A stretch of DNA of 64,000 nt. It comes from CBDBIG01 sp965205845 [NCBI: bacterium]. GTDB lineage: Bacteria; SAR324. A program made the translations under genes and the position numbers. Every line of letters starts with the position of its first letter. Within the stretch, counting starts at the first letter, position 1. Of the stretch, positions 45,052 to 55,616 are shown in pieces. The stretch is taken from contig CBDBIG010000002.1 in NCBI GenBank assembly GCA_965205845.1, positions 434,001 to 498,000 on the forward strand. Direction: 5' to 3'. Under the pieces are notes generated by a model. It had not been told where the DNA came from, searched no databases, and saw only the letters and a program-made list of their open reading frames with translations.

Positions 45052-45556
45052 ACAAAAGCAGTACGGATGATGAAAGGTGGGAGGCACACGGTATGAGGCT
45101 CATGACGGCTATGCATCACAGGCACCACCATACACCGCGGAGTTTATTTTTTAAAGGTGTGTCGGTTTTAAAACCATGGTTATGCATGCATACACACTCA
45201 AAAAATTCCCTCTTTGAACATCTCAAAAATGCGAGTAGCAAGGGATCATGTACACCTTAATCGAGGTTGCCTTGGTTAAGGTTGTCCCCTTAGGGTGGGA
45301 GAAAAGGTTTTTTCTTAGCAAAATAAACCCAGCATAAGGAGGTACATGGGTCAGAATATATGCTACGCTTAGCCAGATATTGTGCGCGCAGCGTCCCTAT
45401 AATGCAGTTAATGCGATTTTGGATGACAAGACGCTGGATTGTTGCAGTCGCGCAGGGGTTGTTATCATCATTTGCACCCACGCGCCATGGGTATAACACG
45501 GGTTTTTTACCCTAATCCCGCATTTTTGCACACCAATAAAAAATACAATAGCCCAT
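45052..45556. other. Spacer upstream of threonine aldolase
   Basis: A perfect TATAAT lies at 45398-45403 without a fitting -35 box. No gene, tRNA or repeat is visible in these 505 bases. Confidence 0.3.
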
Positions 45557-46591
45557 ATGCCCATTGTTGATTTACGCAGCGACACCGTTACTAAACCCAC
45601 TCAAGGGATGCGCCAAGCCATGCTTGAAGCAGAGGTAGGAGACGATGTATACGGCGAGGATCCCACCGTTCATACCTTGCAAGAGGAAAGTGCTGCGTTA
45701 TTGGGCATGGAAGCCGCCTTGTTCACGCCTTCTGGCACCATGGCAAACCAACTGGCCTTAAAAGCACATACCCAAGGGGGCGACGTGGTTATGGCGCATT
45801 CGGGTGCGCATATCGTGTGTGCTGAAAGTGCGGGCGGTGCCATGTTGGCTGGAGTACAGTTTTGTTATGCCGATGGAGAAAATGGACTTCTCGACCTAAA
45901 CAAAATACGCGATACCTACCAAACGGGCGAGAACCCACACTTTGCTCCCACAACCCTAATTTGCCTCGAAAACACACATAACTTTAGTGGCGGAGTGCCT
46001 GTATCTTCTGCAGCCCTTGCGCCCATTGTTGATTTTGCCACCCAAAAAGGCATGAGAATGCATCTTGATGGTGCAAGGCTATTCAACGCGGCCATTGCCC
46101 TTGATACCACTCCCAAAGCCCTTACCGCGGGGTTTCAAAGCGCTACCTTGTGTTTTTCTAAAGGTTTGGGAGCGCCGATGGGTTCAGTGGTCGCGGGTTC
46201 CAAAGGGTTTATTTTGCGTTGCTTGCGCTATCGCAAAATGTATGGCGGCGGCATGCGCCAAATTGGCATTGTCGCTGCGGCAGCACGCTATGCCCTTAAG
46301 CATCATGTTGAACGGTTAGGCGAGGATCATCAAAATGCCACAGCCCTTGCCACAGGGTTGGCCAATTTGCAAGGGGTCGAACTGCCAAAAGGGATGCCCA
46401 CAACCAACATGGTGTTTGTTCGCTTTACCAACCCCAAACGCTCAGGCGACTATATGACGCAATCTTTGGCAGAACATGGGGTTAAAATTGGATCCGTTGG
46501 GCATTATCAAGCACGCATGGTGACCCACTTGCATATTGATAAACGCGCCATTGACCATACCTTAAGCACTTTTAAAAAACTGTTGGCTTAG
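45557..46591 (+). CDS. ltaE: Low-specificity L-threonine aldolase
   Basis: This PLP enzyme splits threonine or allo-threonine to glycine and acetaldehyde. The 344-residue product starts [22 protein letters not shown]. It has [11 protein letters not shown], the [11 protein letters not shown] phosphate cup, [12 protein letters not shown] with the PLP-contacting Asp, and the Schiff-base lysine (Lys202) in [11 protein letters not shown]. Length and N-terminus are normal. There is no Shine-Dalgarno. It appears monocistronic. Confidence 0.95.
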   Translation: MPIVDLRSDTVTKPTQGMRQAMLEAEVGDDVYGEDPTVHTLQEESAALLGMEAALFTPSGTMANQLALKAHTQGGDVVMAHSGAHIVCAESAGGAMLAGVQFCYADGENGLLDLNKIRDTYQTGENPHFAPTTLICLENTHNFSGGVPVSSAALAPIVDFATQKGMRMHLDGARLFNAAIALDTTPKALTAGFQSATLCFSKGLGAPMGSVVAGSKGFILRCLRYRKMYGGGMRQIGIVAAAARYALKHHVERLGEDHQNATALATGLANLQGVELPKGMPTTNMVFVRFTNPKRSGDYMTQSLAEHGVKIGSVGHYQARMVTHLHIDKRAIDHTLSTFKKLLA

Positions 46592-46817
46592 CAGCTGGGA
46601 GCGTTGTTGGCGCGTTTGGCACGTCATTTTGAAACACATGCCAAATATGATCATGCGTGATAGGCAAAAATAGCGTGGTTGCAACACCCTTAGTCAAGGT
46701 ACGCAAAACCTTGCCCTATTTCATCCCTCGTTCGAGCACCCTTTGTACCCAGGCTGATACCCTAACTGTAATCTCGTTCGTATTTTACACACCACCCGCT
46801 CAACACATTACAAAACA

Positions 46818-48206
46818 ATGCAACATTACAACCTTATCGTCATTGGTTCTGGTCCCAGTGGTGAAAAAGCGGCCATTCAAGCTGCCAAATTGGGTAAGAC
46901 GGTGCTGCTGGTTGAAAAAAGCCCTGCTCCCGGAGGGAATTGTCTGCACACGGGCACCATTCCCAGCAAAACCCTGCGTGAATCGGCATTGAACTATGCT
47001 AAAATGCGCTTCCACCCCAACTATGGCCAAGCCTTGGCCAGCGGTGGCAGCACGACCATTGACCGCTTGATGGATCGTAAAAATACAACCACTACCAGCA
47101 TGGCGCAACGTCTGGGCTTAACATTTAGGCGTAACAATGTTCATTACACCACCGGTGGTGCATGCTTTTTGGATGAACATACCATTTGCGTCACCCACAG
47201 CGACCTTGGAGTAGAACGCGTTAGTGCCGATTTTTTTATACTTGCCACGGGCAGCAGACCTTTTCGCCCCAGTTATTTGCCCAAAAACCACCCTCGTGTG
47301 CTTGACAGCGACACGGTGTTGAGCATGCAGGAAATCCCACACACCATTAGCGTGTTTGGGGGCGGGGTTGTTGGCTGCGAATATGCCTCAATCTTCTCTT
47401 GCCTAGGGGCGAAGGTGAACTTAATCAATCCTCGCGAGTATTTGCTCGACTTCCTCGATCGCGAGATATCTACTTTTGTTAACTACCTCATGCGCGATTC
47501 AGGGGTGCGTGTGCGCCTAGGCGAAGATTTGCAAAAAGTGAAGGCGGAAGCCAATTACGTATACTGCTATACAAAGTCGGGCAAAAAAATTAAATCCGAA
47601 TATCTGCTGTACGCCAACGGACGCTCGGGCAATACCAAAAGCCTTGCCATTGACGCGTTAGGCCTTAAGGTCGATAGTCGTGAGCAAATTTCCGTAAATG
47701 CATTCTTCCAAACAAAAATTGAACATATTTATGCTACTGGCGATGTGATCGGATTTCCGAGCCTTGCCTCAACCGCAATGGAACAAGGGCGGCTGGCGGC
47801 CCTACACGCGTTTCATGCCCTTCCCAAAAACCCTCGTATCCACTACATGCCAACGGGCATTTATACCATTCCAGAAATTTCTACCGTTGGCAAAACCGAA
47901 GAAGAACTGACCAGCGAAAAAATACCCTACGAGGTGGGGGTAGCTTCTTATCGCGAAATTACCCGCAGCCAAATTACGGGGTCAACGGCAACCGTTGGAC
48001 GCATTAAACTCCTGTTTCATCGCGAAACCCACGAAATGCTAGGTATCCATATTATCGGCGAGCATGCTTCTGATTTAATACACATTGGCCAGGCCGTGAT
48101 GGACTACGGTGGAAAGTTGGAATACTTTGTGGACAACGTCTTCAACTACCCTTCCTTTAGTGAGGGCTATCGTTTGGCTGCCCTAAATGGTCTTAATCGG
48201 CTTTAA
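46818..48206 (+). CDS. sthA: Soluble (Si-specific) NAD(P)+ transhydrogenase
   Basis: The 462-residue flavoprotein balances NADPH and NADH. It has the FAD motif VIGSGPSGEKAAIQAAKLGK and the second dinucleotide motif SVFGGGVVGCEYASIFSCLGA. Its IYATGDVIGFPSLASTAMEQGR matches the FAD-binding end. The redox-disulfide position reads GGNCLHTGTIPSKTLRE, with a single cysteine as in transhydrogenases and unlike lipoamide dehydrogenase. It follows ltaE by 226 bases. Confidence 0.92.
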   Translation: MQHYNLIVIGSGPSGEKAAIQAAKLGKTVLLVEKSPAPGGNCLHTGTIPSKTLRESALNYAKMRFHPNYGQALASGGSTTIDRLMDRKNTTTTSMAQRLGLTFRRNNVHYTTGGACFLDEHTICVTHSDLGVERVSADFFILATGSRPFRPSYLPKNHPRVLDSDTVLSMQEIPHTISVFGGGVVGCEYASIFSCLGAKVNLINPREYLLDFLDREISTFVNYLMRDSGVRVRLGEDLQKVKAEANYVYCYTKSGKKIKSEYLLYANGRSGNTKSLAIDALGLKVDSREQISVNAFFQTKIEHIYATGDVIGFPSLASTAMEQGRLAALHAFHALPKNPRIHYMPTGIYTIPEISTVGKTEEELTSEKIPYEVGVASYREITRSQITGSTATVGRIKLLFHRETHEMLGIHIIGEHASDLIHIGQAVMDYGGKLEYFVDNVFNYPSFSEGYRLAALNGLNRL

Positions 48207-48803
48207 AAGGGGTTGGTTTTTAGGGTGCAACCCACCCTTCAATCCTAAAAACTTTATCGAGAGATGCGGTCTCGTTTCGTAAACGGGGACACCACCTTAT
48301 AAGGGAATGATATCCGAGGTTAAACATAATCCCTTCGTTTGACGCCATGGCTAGTGCCCTTTGGTCAACCCATCATTCTAACTTCAAACTTAAGGGAGGG
48401 CCCACCCATAGAGAAAAGGGCATGATGTATGCGTACAAGAACACTCTACAACCACTATTTAGCGTTATTTTTAAGGTATTTACCCTAGCCACGGTTACAA
48501 TCTAGTCAGGCTATATGGTCTGGTAAGCCTCGTTTATTTCCCCAAAATAGCGTGCCGTTAAGGCTGTATGAAGTGGCTGTGCACATCCCCGTTTTTCTTT
48601 ACGGCTTGGTAAAAAATCATAGCGCCACTATCAGTTTATTTTTAACAAGCGCTGCGCTGCCTCTCGTCCGTCGATTTTTTGTTGCACAAAAGCAAGTAAG
48701 CACGGCAAGTAAAGTGCATGATGCATATTGGGGCAAGCACGAAGCCGTGTGCTTATTATCTGTAGGACCCCCATGTTTGTTTTTTGCCTGGGATCCAAAA
48801 TTT
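48207..48803. other. Gene-free spacer
   Basis: The spacer lies between sthA and the convergent globin gene. The plus-strand frame beginning at 48552 runs into the globin gene in antisense and is not credible. A short hairpin (AGGGTG with CACCCT, about 48217) follows sthA but lacks a T run. I see nothing else. Confidence 0.3.
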
Positions 48804-49238
48804 TTAGGCGTTAAAGTAATAGGAATCCTTTTTATCTGGGTGGTGATTGATCATTTCCTTGGCAATGGGTGCCAAAATGCGCTCAACCCTTTTTGCCACC
48901 GCCTCATCCATCCCCACCTCGAGCATTGCCGCCATGTTTATCTCCATCCAAGCATCGTGTTCGGCAATCCCAATTTTGGCCTTGCGGTGCTTATAGCGCA
49001 GAAAAGCTTGGCCGTAACGCTGGGTATAACGCGGCTCCCCCCCAAAAAACTCAACAAAATAAGCATATTGCTTTTGCTTCGACAGCGATAAATCGCGTTG
49101 AAACAGTGCCGAAACGCGTGGATCGAGCACCAGCTTGTCATAAAAGCACTCAACCCAACGCCAAATGCCCTCCTCACCGCCCATTTCCTCTAAACTTGGG
49201 CGCTTTGTAAACCCTTGATTGTTTTCTTTCTGTGCCAA
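48804..49238 (-). CDS. Group II truncated haemoglobin
   Basis: The 144-residue protein has the truncated-globin pattern EEMGGEEGIWRWVECFYDKLVLDPRVSALF, then YAYFVEFFGGEPRYTQRYGQAFLRYKHRKAKIGIAEHDAWMEIN. The proximal His is in LRYKHRK, and the Trp of DAW marks group II (TrHbO-like). It binds O2 or NO and may protect against oxidative or nitrosative stress. It is divergent from the carboxylase gene with fewer than 80 bases between the two chosen starts, so the promoters overlap. Confidence 0.88.
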   Translation of the reverse strand: MAQKENNQGFTKRPSLEEMGGEEGIWRWVECFYDKLVLDPRVSALFQRDLSLSKQKQYAYFVEFFGGEPRYTQRYGQAFLRYKHRKAKIGIAEHDAWMEINMAAMLEVGMDEAVAKRVERILAPIAKEMINHHPDKKDSYYFNA

Positions 49239-49312
49239 GGGTTAGAGTTTCCTTATCAAAAAATGAAAAAACCAAAAACCTTTCGAAATCAAAACAGGTC
49301 TCATCGTTCAAA

Positions 49313-51028
49313 ATGGCAAAATCCCCGCGTGAAAACAACACCCAAATTCAAAATGCGTCCCCACGATACAGCTTGGAAAACCCACTTGCCACTCCACAGG
49401 GAGTAAAAAATTCCGCACTTGCACAAAATGGCATTCAGCCCGCCTATCAGCATGTCCTTGAAAGAGCGCAAAATTTACGCCAACGTGCCACGCACATGGG
49501 TGGCCAAGCAAGGATATATCAGCAGCATGGAAAAGGTCGCATGACCATTCAAGAACGCCTCGCTTATTTGTGCGAAGGCCAGGTCCAGACTTTGTTTGAT
49601 AACTGGGGTATACACATGGATGGGGATTCGCTGGTTACGGCCATTGGCAAAATAGACGGCCGCGATGTGGCTGTGTACGGTCATGATTTTACCCAAAGAG
49701 CAGGCTCGATGAACGCTGGCAATGGGCGAAAATTGGCGCGTTTGTGCGAAATTGCGGGGCAAAACGCCATTCCAATCATTGGCATGAACGATTCGGCAGG
49801 GGCATTTGTCCCCGCGGGGGTTGGCGGCTTGGATGGCTATGCCCAAGCATTTACGGCCATGCGCAAACTCAGCGGCGTATGCCCCTCGATCATGCTGATG
49901 TTTGGCTACAACGCAGGGGGCGGAGCCTATCTTCCACGGCAAGGTTCCTATGTTATTCAGCCGCAAAAAACCTTTTTTGGGCTCACAGGCCCCGAGGTGG
50001 TGCGCAGCAGCCTAGGCGAGGACGTGAGTGCCGATGCCCTCGGTGGTCCTGCGGTCCATACTGCCAGCGGTGTGGCTGATTTATCGGCTAAAAACGAAAC
50101 CCATGCTCTAAGCCTTGCCAAAGAATTGTTGCGCTATTTGCCCAACAATAACCATTCACTGGCACCCTACCAGCCAAGCACCGACCTGGTTGAAGGATAC
50201 AATGAGGAAGAAGCTATTTTGCTACAACGTGTGTTTGGCAAAGGGGATTCTGGGTTTAACACCCCTTTTGAGATAAGCCTTTGGCTGCAGTGCGTAGTCG
50301 ATCATGCCAGCTATTTTGAACTGCAACCCCAGCGCGCGCGCAACATTGTTACAGCATACGCGCGCATTCATGGCTGGGTGGTGGGTGTTGTGGCCAACAA
50401 CAGTGCCGTCGATTCGGGCTATATTGATGTGCATGCAGCACGCAAGGCCACGCGCTTTATTCGCTTTTGCAACTTGTACAACATTCCCATGCTGTTTGTG
50501 GAAGATGTAACGGGTTTTGCCCCTGGTACGGAGCAAGAAAAAGCGGGCATTGTCCAAGCGGGGCGCGCGTTTTTGGACGCCATTATCGACCTCCGCACCC
50601 CACGCCTAACCGTGATTGTGCGCAATGCCTACGGCGGAGCCTATGCCAGCTATAACAACTATGCCACGGGCGCAGATGCCGTGTTTGCCCTGCCCACGGC
50701 GCGGATTGCCGTAATGGGGACAGCGGGGGTGCCTTTTGTATACAAACAAGCGCATCGTGAATTGATGGAAACCTACGCCAATGCCATGGGTGAAGCGCGA
50801 AGCGATGCCACGGCACAGCAGCTTGCCTTGGATGCGCGCAATGCAGCCTTGGCAGCCCTTACCCAACGCTATGAGGAAACTTTGATGAACCCCGAAGAGG
50901 CGCTTAAATTGGGCTCGGTGGGCAAATTGTTGCAGCCTGGGGAAAGTCGCCAGGCCATTGCACAGTTTTTGTCTTTTCGTATGCGCCATTACAGCCCCAG
51001 CCCCATGGGCGGCCCAGGCAGGGAGTAG
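49313..51028 (+). CDS. Acyl-CoA (propionyl/acetyl-CoA) carboxylase carboxyltransferase subunit
   Basis: The 571-residue protein has both crotonase-like halves of biotin-dependent carboxyltransferases. The N-terminal half has ARIYQQHGKGRMTIQERL, YGHDFTQRAGSMNAGNGRKLARL, MNDSAGAFVPAGVGGLDGYA and FGYNAGGGAYLPR. The C-terminal half has VANNSAVDSGYIDVHAARKATRFIRFCNLYNIPMLFVEDVTGFAPGTEQE and GGAYASYNN. The biotin carboxylase subunit is not adjacent. The frame opens at 49232, overlapping the divergent globin gene; I prefer the ATG at 49313 (MAKSPREN), which leaves promoter space. Confidence 0.92.
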   Translation: MAKSPRENNTQIQNASPRYSLENPLATPQGVKNSALAQNGIQPAYQHVLERAQNLRQRATHMGGQARIYQQHGKGRMTIQERLAYLCEGQVQTLFDNWGIHMDGDSLVTAIGKIDGRDVAVYGHDFTQRAGSMNAGNGRKLARLCEIAGQNAIPIIGMNDSAGAFVPAGVGGLDGYAQAFTAMRKLSGVCPSIMLMFGYNAGGGAYLPRQGSYVIQPQKTFFGLTGPEVVRSSLGEDVSADALGGPAVHTASGVADLSAKNETHALSLAKELLRYLPNNNHSLAPYQPSTDLVEGYNEEEAILLQRVFGKGDSGFNTPFEISLWLQCVVDHASYFELQPQRARNIVTAYARIHGWVVGVVANNSAVDSGYIDVHAARKATRFIRFCNLYNIPMLFVEDVTGFAPGTEQEKAGIVQAGRAFLDAIIDLRTPRLTVIVRNAYGGAYASYNNYATGADAVFALPTARIAVMGTAGVPFVYKQAHRELMETYANAMGEARSDATAQQLALDARNAALAALTQRYEETLMNPEEALKLGSVGKLLQPGESRQAIAQFLSFRMRHYSPSPMGGPGRE

Positions 51029-51104
51029 AGAAATGATGGCAAGGCTCCTTTGGTGTAAATCCTGGGTTACAAAAGCCCTATGATGGCTAACATACCCCCT
51101 CAAG

Positions 51105-52040
51105 GTGGTCTTGGCTTGGGGCGGGCTGTTGCTTCTCCTTGCCGATGGCCTACAGGCTGGCTGTTCTTTTTTTATAAAATGGCGTCAACAAAACGTTGAA
51201 GATTCTAAAAAAGGGAGGCCGCCAGTAGCGTTGCCCTGGGTTTACAAAAATCGCCATACCGTATCTCTCTGGTGGATTACGGTTGCTCTTTCTGTGCTCA
51301 TTTTTTATGGCGTCGTATTTCTATGGGTCGGAATCCGAAAAAATGGGTTGGATGACGTCCCCGCTGTTATGTGGCCGCTGCTGGGAGCGTTGATTGGCTT
51401 CCCCCATCTTTTTTGTGATTTGGGTGGTGCGCGACCACAACACCATGGCGCAGCTGGATGCCGACAAAACCAGTGAGCGCAATCAGCGCTATGCCCAAGC
51501 GATTACGCATCTTGGGGCGGTGCTGCCTCTTGAGGGTAGGGAACCCCAACCCCATTTGGAACTGCGCTTGGGGGACATTTACAGTCTTAAGCGCCTTGCC
51601 ATGGAGAGCCCCGACTACCGCCAGCAGGTGGTGGACGTATGTGTGCCTATGTGCGCAGCCGCGGCCAAGTCATGGCCGAGGCCTCTGGGGAAACACCAGG
51701 CAGCCCAAAAGCACAAGCCAGAGCGCAATCGGTCCCAGCCACCCAAGTAGAACGGGTGGCCGAAGATGTGCGCGCCATCATGGGTGTGTTGGCCTATCTC
51801 CCAGCGTCGTGGGAGGATGCGGAGCAAATTACCATCGATTTAAGTGGGGCTTGGCTGCCCCATGCCAATCTCATGAACGCACGCTTGAACCGCGCAAACT
51901 TGAACTACGCACACTTGGAAGGCGCAAACTTGATGAACGCAGACTTGAATGGCGCAGATTTCAGCACCGCCCAATATTTAGAGACGGTTAATTTTACCCA
52001 GAGCAAAAACCCCCGAAAGGCTTGCCAGACGCCATTTTGA
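51105..52040 (+). pseudogene. Frameshifted pentapeptide-repeat membrane protein gene
   Basis: Frame one (51105-51425) gives two membrane helices (VSLWWITVALSVLIFYGVVFLWVGI and VMWPLLGALIGFP). Frame two (about 51400-51635) reads FFVIWVVRDHNTMAQLDADKTSERNQRYAQAI and LRLGDIYSLKRLAMESPDYRQQVVDV. Frame three (51640-52040) reads LCAYVRSRGQ, then pentapeptide repeats (ANLMNARLNRANLNYAHLEGANLMNADLNGADF). Together this is a familiar membrane-plus-pentapeptide family split by two frameshifts. Confidence 0.7.
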
Positions 52041-52883
52041 AGGACCCCAAAAACCACAAAAAACCTTAGCGCTACCTGCCCACTTTAAAAAAAGCAAACT
52101 AGAATGCCCGTTGTCCCCATTCACATGCTTTGCGACTGGAAAAAATGATGTTTTTTTTTGGTTTTTTTGGGTGGGTTCGCTGCCTACCCCGTGCTGAAAA
52201 TGCGCGAAACGCTTGGCCGCTTTATTGGGTTTGTCTTGCTGCTTGTGCCGCGTTTTCCCATGCTTGCTGCTTGGCCAGCAGTGTCGGCAGGGGTCCCCGC
52301 GAAAGGCTGGCGAGACAGGTGTGCAGTTTTTACCCAAAAGGCCTTAAAACAAGCCGGGGCAGAGCGAGAGCGTGGGTCGAAGGGCTGTGTTTTACATCCC
52401 CCTAACCGCTTTATGGGTATCTACAGTCAAGGTCCTGCCCCTCTAATGGATTTATCGCCAACCTAAAGAAAGGCATCCTTGCTATTTGGTGGTAAGCCTT
52501 TTGCCAAGCAGCGTTATAAATCCCTTTCGAATATTTTCCAACCCTTTAGAATTCCCTCTACAGGGCCTTCGAAAAAGTCTTACGTCATGTGAACGAAAAA
52601 TGCGCAAACCCGCATACCACCGTTTTTTGGGCGGGATACGTGAGACTCGGTTTTGGGGCTGCCGCCTGTGTCAAAAAACCCTGTAAATCCCGCTATACCC
52701 CGCAGTTTTCTAGCGGTGTAAAACCATGTGAACGGGAACATTGGGTATTTGTGCCGTTGGCGTTTTAAGCACATCAGGCAGGGCACAGTGCCATGCTTTA
52801 CCGTGAGGTGCCATTTTAAGGCGGTTTGTAATGATGCTGTCATCGGTTTTCGATTATCGCACCATGCTTTTTGCAACCGTATT
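52041..52883. repeat. Gene-free spacer with two dispersed repeat copies
   Basis: About 52108-52190 (CCCCATTCACATGCTTTGCGACTGG, a T-rich run, GGGTGGGTTCGCT) matches the right part of the repeat inverted at 7915-8066. About 52655-52742, read on the minus strand, has GTTCCCGTTCACATGG, GGGGTATAGCGGGATT and TTTTTTGACACAGG, another degenerate copy. Frames between them are short and unrecognisable. Confidence 0.5.
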
Positions 52884-53429
52884 TTATGGGCTTTTTATTT
52901 TAACCAAATCTTTCTCATAATACCGTGCATACAAATTTTGATAGCGCGCAAAGCGAATCCCATACACATTCGAGCGCACAGAGCGTTGATAATATGCGCG
53001 TTCCACCTTGCCTTGCCAACCCCCGCTCACATGTTTTTTTAAGGCAACTTGTACGGCATCTCCTGCCTTAAAGCGTGGTTTTTTGGGAGGCGGTCGCGGG
53101 CACACAGGAGTATAGTTCGAAGTATCTCCGTAGCACATCCAGGTGGCCAACAACAATGCCACCACGTGACGATCTCCCCCATGGGTATTGGCGTAGGTAT
53201 TGGGGGAAAGGCCGCTAATAACAATGTTGCTGGGGCAAGGGTTGCGCTTGGTTAAACGGCATTCTGTGATGTCGGCAACCTCAAGTTCGTATGCTCGATA
53301 TTCAGCCTGTGCACCTTGATAAAACCCCAAGAAGCCTAAATACACCCCCAGGAAAAGCGCGTGGGATACCCCTTTGTTTAGCCTAGGGCAGGTAAAAAAA
53401 TACCGCCATGGCATGGCTCTTTGACGCAT
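52884..53429 (-). CDS. Exported protein of unknown function
   Basis: This 181-residue product has a signal peptide (ALFLGVYLGFLGFYQGAQA, residues about 24-42). The mature part starts EYRAYELEVADITECRLTKRNPCPSNI, contains TWMCYGDTSNYTPVCPRPP with conserved-looking cysteines, and ends NVYGIRFARYQNLYARYYEKDLVKIKSP. It resembles small periplasmic proteins I associate with deltaproteobacteria, but no function is known. It lies alone at the edge of the accessory stretch. Confidence 0.65.
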   Translation of the reverse strand: MRQRAMPWRYFFTCPRLNKGVSHALFLGVYLGFLGFYQGAQAEYRAYELEVADITECRLTKRNPCPSNIVISGLSPNTYANTHGGDRHVVALLLATWMCYGDTSNYTPVCPRPPPKKPRFKAGDAVQVALKKHVSGGWQGKVERAYYQRSVRSNVYGIRFARYQNLYARYYEKDLVKIKSP

Positions 53430-53567
53430 GCGTGCCTTGCCTCTCCCTCCGAAATATCAAGATATTACAAAGTGACCATGCCTCGTGCTACCATGGCAAC
53501 CTAAACGTGAGGTGTGGCCCATCTGCTCCCCTCCCATGGTGATGGCTTTAGGCATGCAAAAAGGGTG

Positions 53568-54311
53568 CTAGCGTTTGCTACGTTGTGCACTCCATGTGAG
53601 CAAAGCGTCGGTTTCTTGTGGAGAGAGCCTGCGCGATTCTCTAGGCCGCAACTCACCCAGCAGCACAGAGCCCATTTGTACGCGTTTAATTTTTAATACG
53701 CGATGCCCAATGGTGGCAAAGAGCTTTTTAAGCATGTGCTGCACCCCTTCGTACAAAACCACCTCAAGCCATGTTTTATCGTTAGGCTGATGTAACACGC
53801 AGACCCTCACACCCTCGCGCCGTTTCCCATCAATCACCACGCCTTGCTTCAGCTGTGCCAAGGCGGTTGATGCCACCACCCCCTTCACCTTTACCAGATA
53901 CACTTTGGCAGCATGGTAGGCAGGGTGACTCAAGCGCAAAGCCAGTTCGCCATGGTTGGTGAGCAGCATCAACCCTTCGGTATCATAGTCAAGGCGTCCA
54001 ATGGGAAACAGGCGCACAGAGGTTTTGGGGAGGTGATCAAGCAGGCATTCGCGTTCTTGGGGGTCGAACAAGGTACTTACGCAGTACTTGGGTTTGTACA
54101 AGGCCCATATCTCCGTTTTAGGAGGCTCGACGGACAATACAAGGCGTTTTCCATGCACTTGGATCTCATCTTTTCCTGGCTCTACCTGTAAGGCGGGTGT
54201 ACTGGCTACTTGACCATTCACCCGTACATACCCCTGCCAAATCATTTCTTCGACCCCGCGGCGGCTGCCAAGGCCACCTAGGGCCAGTGCTTTATTCAAT
54301 CGCAACATCAT
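53568..54311 (-). CDS. rluB: RsuA/RluB-family pseudouridine synthase
   Basis: The 247-residue protein has an N-terminal S4 RNA-binding domain (MLRLNKALALGGLGSRRGVEEMIWQGYVRVNGQ). The catalytic core has FPIGRLDYDTEGLMLLTNHGEL with the active Asp, and GVQHMLKKLFATIGHRVLKIKRVQMG. Family members modify 16S or 23S rRNA; RluB (23S U2605) is the best fit, but RluE/RsuA is possible. I use the ATG at 54311; the frame is open to 54335. It follows rnc and a terminator. Confidence 0.87.
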   Translation of the reverse strand: MMLRLNKALALGGLGSRRGVEEMIWQGYVRVNGQVASTPALQVEPGKDEIQVHGKRLVLSVEPPKTEIWALYKPKYCVSTLFDPQERECLLDHLPKTSVRLFPIGRLDYDTEGLMLLTNHGELALRLSHPAYHAAKVYLVKVKGVVASTALAQLKQGVVIDGKRREGVRVCVLHQPNDKTWLEVVLYEGVQHMLKKLFATIGHRVLKIKRVQMGSVLLGELRPRESRRLSPQETDALLTWSAQRSKR

Positions 54312-54341
54312 GGTTTTTTTGGCCGTGATATACAAAAGATC

Positions 54342-54369
54342 AAAAAACGGGTTTGAAAGATAAAACCCG
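54342..54369 (-). terminator. Rho-independent terminator of rnc
   Basis: CGGGTTT (54348-54354) pairs with AAACCCG (54363-54369). On the minus strand the stem is followed by TTTTTT. It lies about 80 bases past the rnc stop and just before the pseudouridine synthase start. Confidence 0.7.
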
Positions 54370-54449
54370 CCTTGGGTTATGGGGATTGCCCAGCAATACC
54401 GGCACGAAGCGGGCTTGATTGGGAAAAGGCCTGGGCTGGCAAGGAATAG

Positions 54450-55202
54450 TTAAGGCAATACAAGCACTTTGTTTTGTAGTTGGGTAAGGGCCATGCGTGC
54501 CGCCTTTTGCTCGGCTATTTTTTTGGAAGATCCCTTGCCACGCCCAATTTCCAACGGACCAAACGTGGCTGCAATTACAAATTCCTTGGCATGTTCAGGC
54601 CCGTTCTCGCTTAATACCACATAGCGTGCCGTTTGTTTGACGCATTTTTGCATCCACTCTTGCAAAGCCGTTTTGGCATCAATGGTGCCGTCAGCATTCA
54701 CAGTGTTGTTTAGCTCCCTTTGAAACCAACCCAACACCAAGGGGCGCACCACCGCCAAACCATCGGTATTGCACGTATCCAAATAGACAGCGGCAATATA
54801 GGCCTCAAGGGCATCTGCAAGTATCGAGTCGCGGTTGGCACCGCCCGCTCGCCGCTCACCCCTACCAACGCATAAATGCTGAGGGAGACCAATATTACGC
54901 GCAATGTTGGCTAAAGAACCCTCGCTTACCAACGATGAGCGAAGGCGCGAAAGTTGCCCTTCATCCCAAGAGCCAAAGCACTGGTAAAGCACCTCGCTCA
55001 CCACCATCCCCAAAATAGCATCCCCCAAAAACTCCATGCGCTCATTGCTAGGCAAGCGTTCCTTGCGATGCTCATTTGCATAGGAGGTATGGGTAAGGGC
55101 GCACTTTAGCAAGCTGGGTTGTTGAAAAGAATGGGGTAATGCGGTGATATGCTTGCGTGGCATGTGCCTCCCAACCGAGGGAATGCTTTGTTTATGTATC
55201 AA
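54450..55202 (-). CDS. rnc: Ribonuclease III
   Basis: RNase III cuts double-stranded RNA in rRNA and mRNA processing. The 250-residue protein has the signature NERMEFLGDAILGMVVSEVL (about residues 53-72), the second catalytic segment DSILADALEAYIAAVYLD, and a C-terminal double-stranded RNA-binding domain (KTALQEWMQKC ... IGRGKGSSKKIAEQKAARMAL). The first 30 residues are unlike the family, so the ATG at 55161 (MPRKHITALPHSF) may be the real start. It sits downstream of the pnp repeat array. Confidence 0.94.
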   Translation of the reverse strand: MIHKQSIPSVGRHMPRKHITALPHSFQQPSLLKCALTHTSYANEHRKERLPSNERMEFLGDAILGMVVSEVLYQCFGSWDEGQLSRLRSSLVSEGSLANIARNIGLPQHLCVGRGERRAGGANRDSILADALEAYIAAVYLDTCNTDGLAVVRPLVLGWFQRELNNTVNADGTIDAKTALQEWMQKCVKQTARYVVLSENGPEHAKEFVIAATFGPLEIGRGKGSSKKIAEQKAARMALTQLQNKVLVLP

Positions 55203-55616
55203 AAGCGGTTTTCCCTTTTGCTACCAAAACTTAAGGTCTGCGCTCTTAAAAGCATCCCCTTTTGCTACCAAAGTCTAAGGTCTGCACCTTTGCGTTCCCT
55301 CCCCCCTTAAATGCACACCACCGCGTCAAGTTTACAGACCCCTTTGGGTTCTTTTAAGTTCGCAAAACCAGCCTTGAGTTTTTCGCAGAGCAACCTACCC
55401 TAAACTTTGCTCCCCTTTTAGGGGGTAGTGTTTAGCGCATAGGCCGCCGCATTGAAACGGTTTTTAAAAATGGACCGGAGCAATGAAGCATACATTCTCG
55501 GCGGTATACCCAAAGCAGCCGTTCAGTTCACTGCCACCAAATTTTTCCAGCGTTAAATAGGCCAGCAGGTCGAACAACCTCTCCCTTGCCGTTTTGACCC
55601 CTCGCATTCATGGCAT
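55203..55616. other. Spacer with a short direct repeat
   Basis: A unit starting CCCTTTTGCTACCAAA at about 55212 recurs at about 55256 (offset near 45 bases, TAAGGTCTGC shared). No gene is visible before the 73 bp array begins at 55617. Confidence 0.4.

Noticed and set aside
48552-49091. 179-codon plus-strand frame near the globin gene
   Set aside because: Half of it is antisense to the truncated haemoglobin gene and the remainder has no recognisable or conserved-looking sequence.
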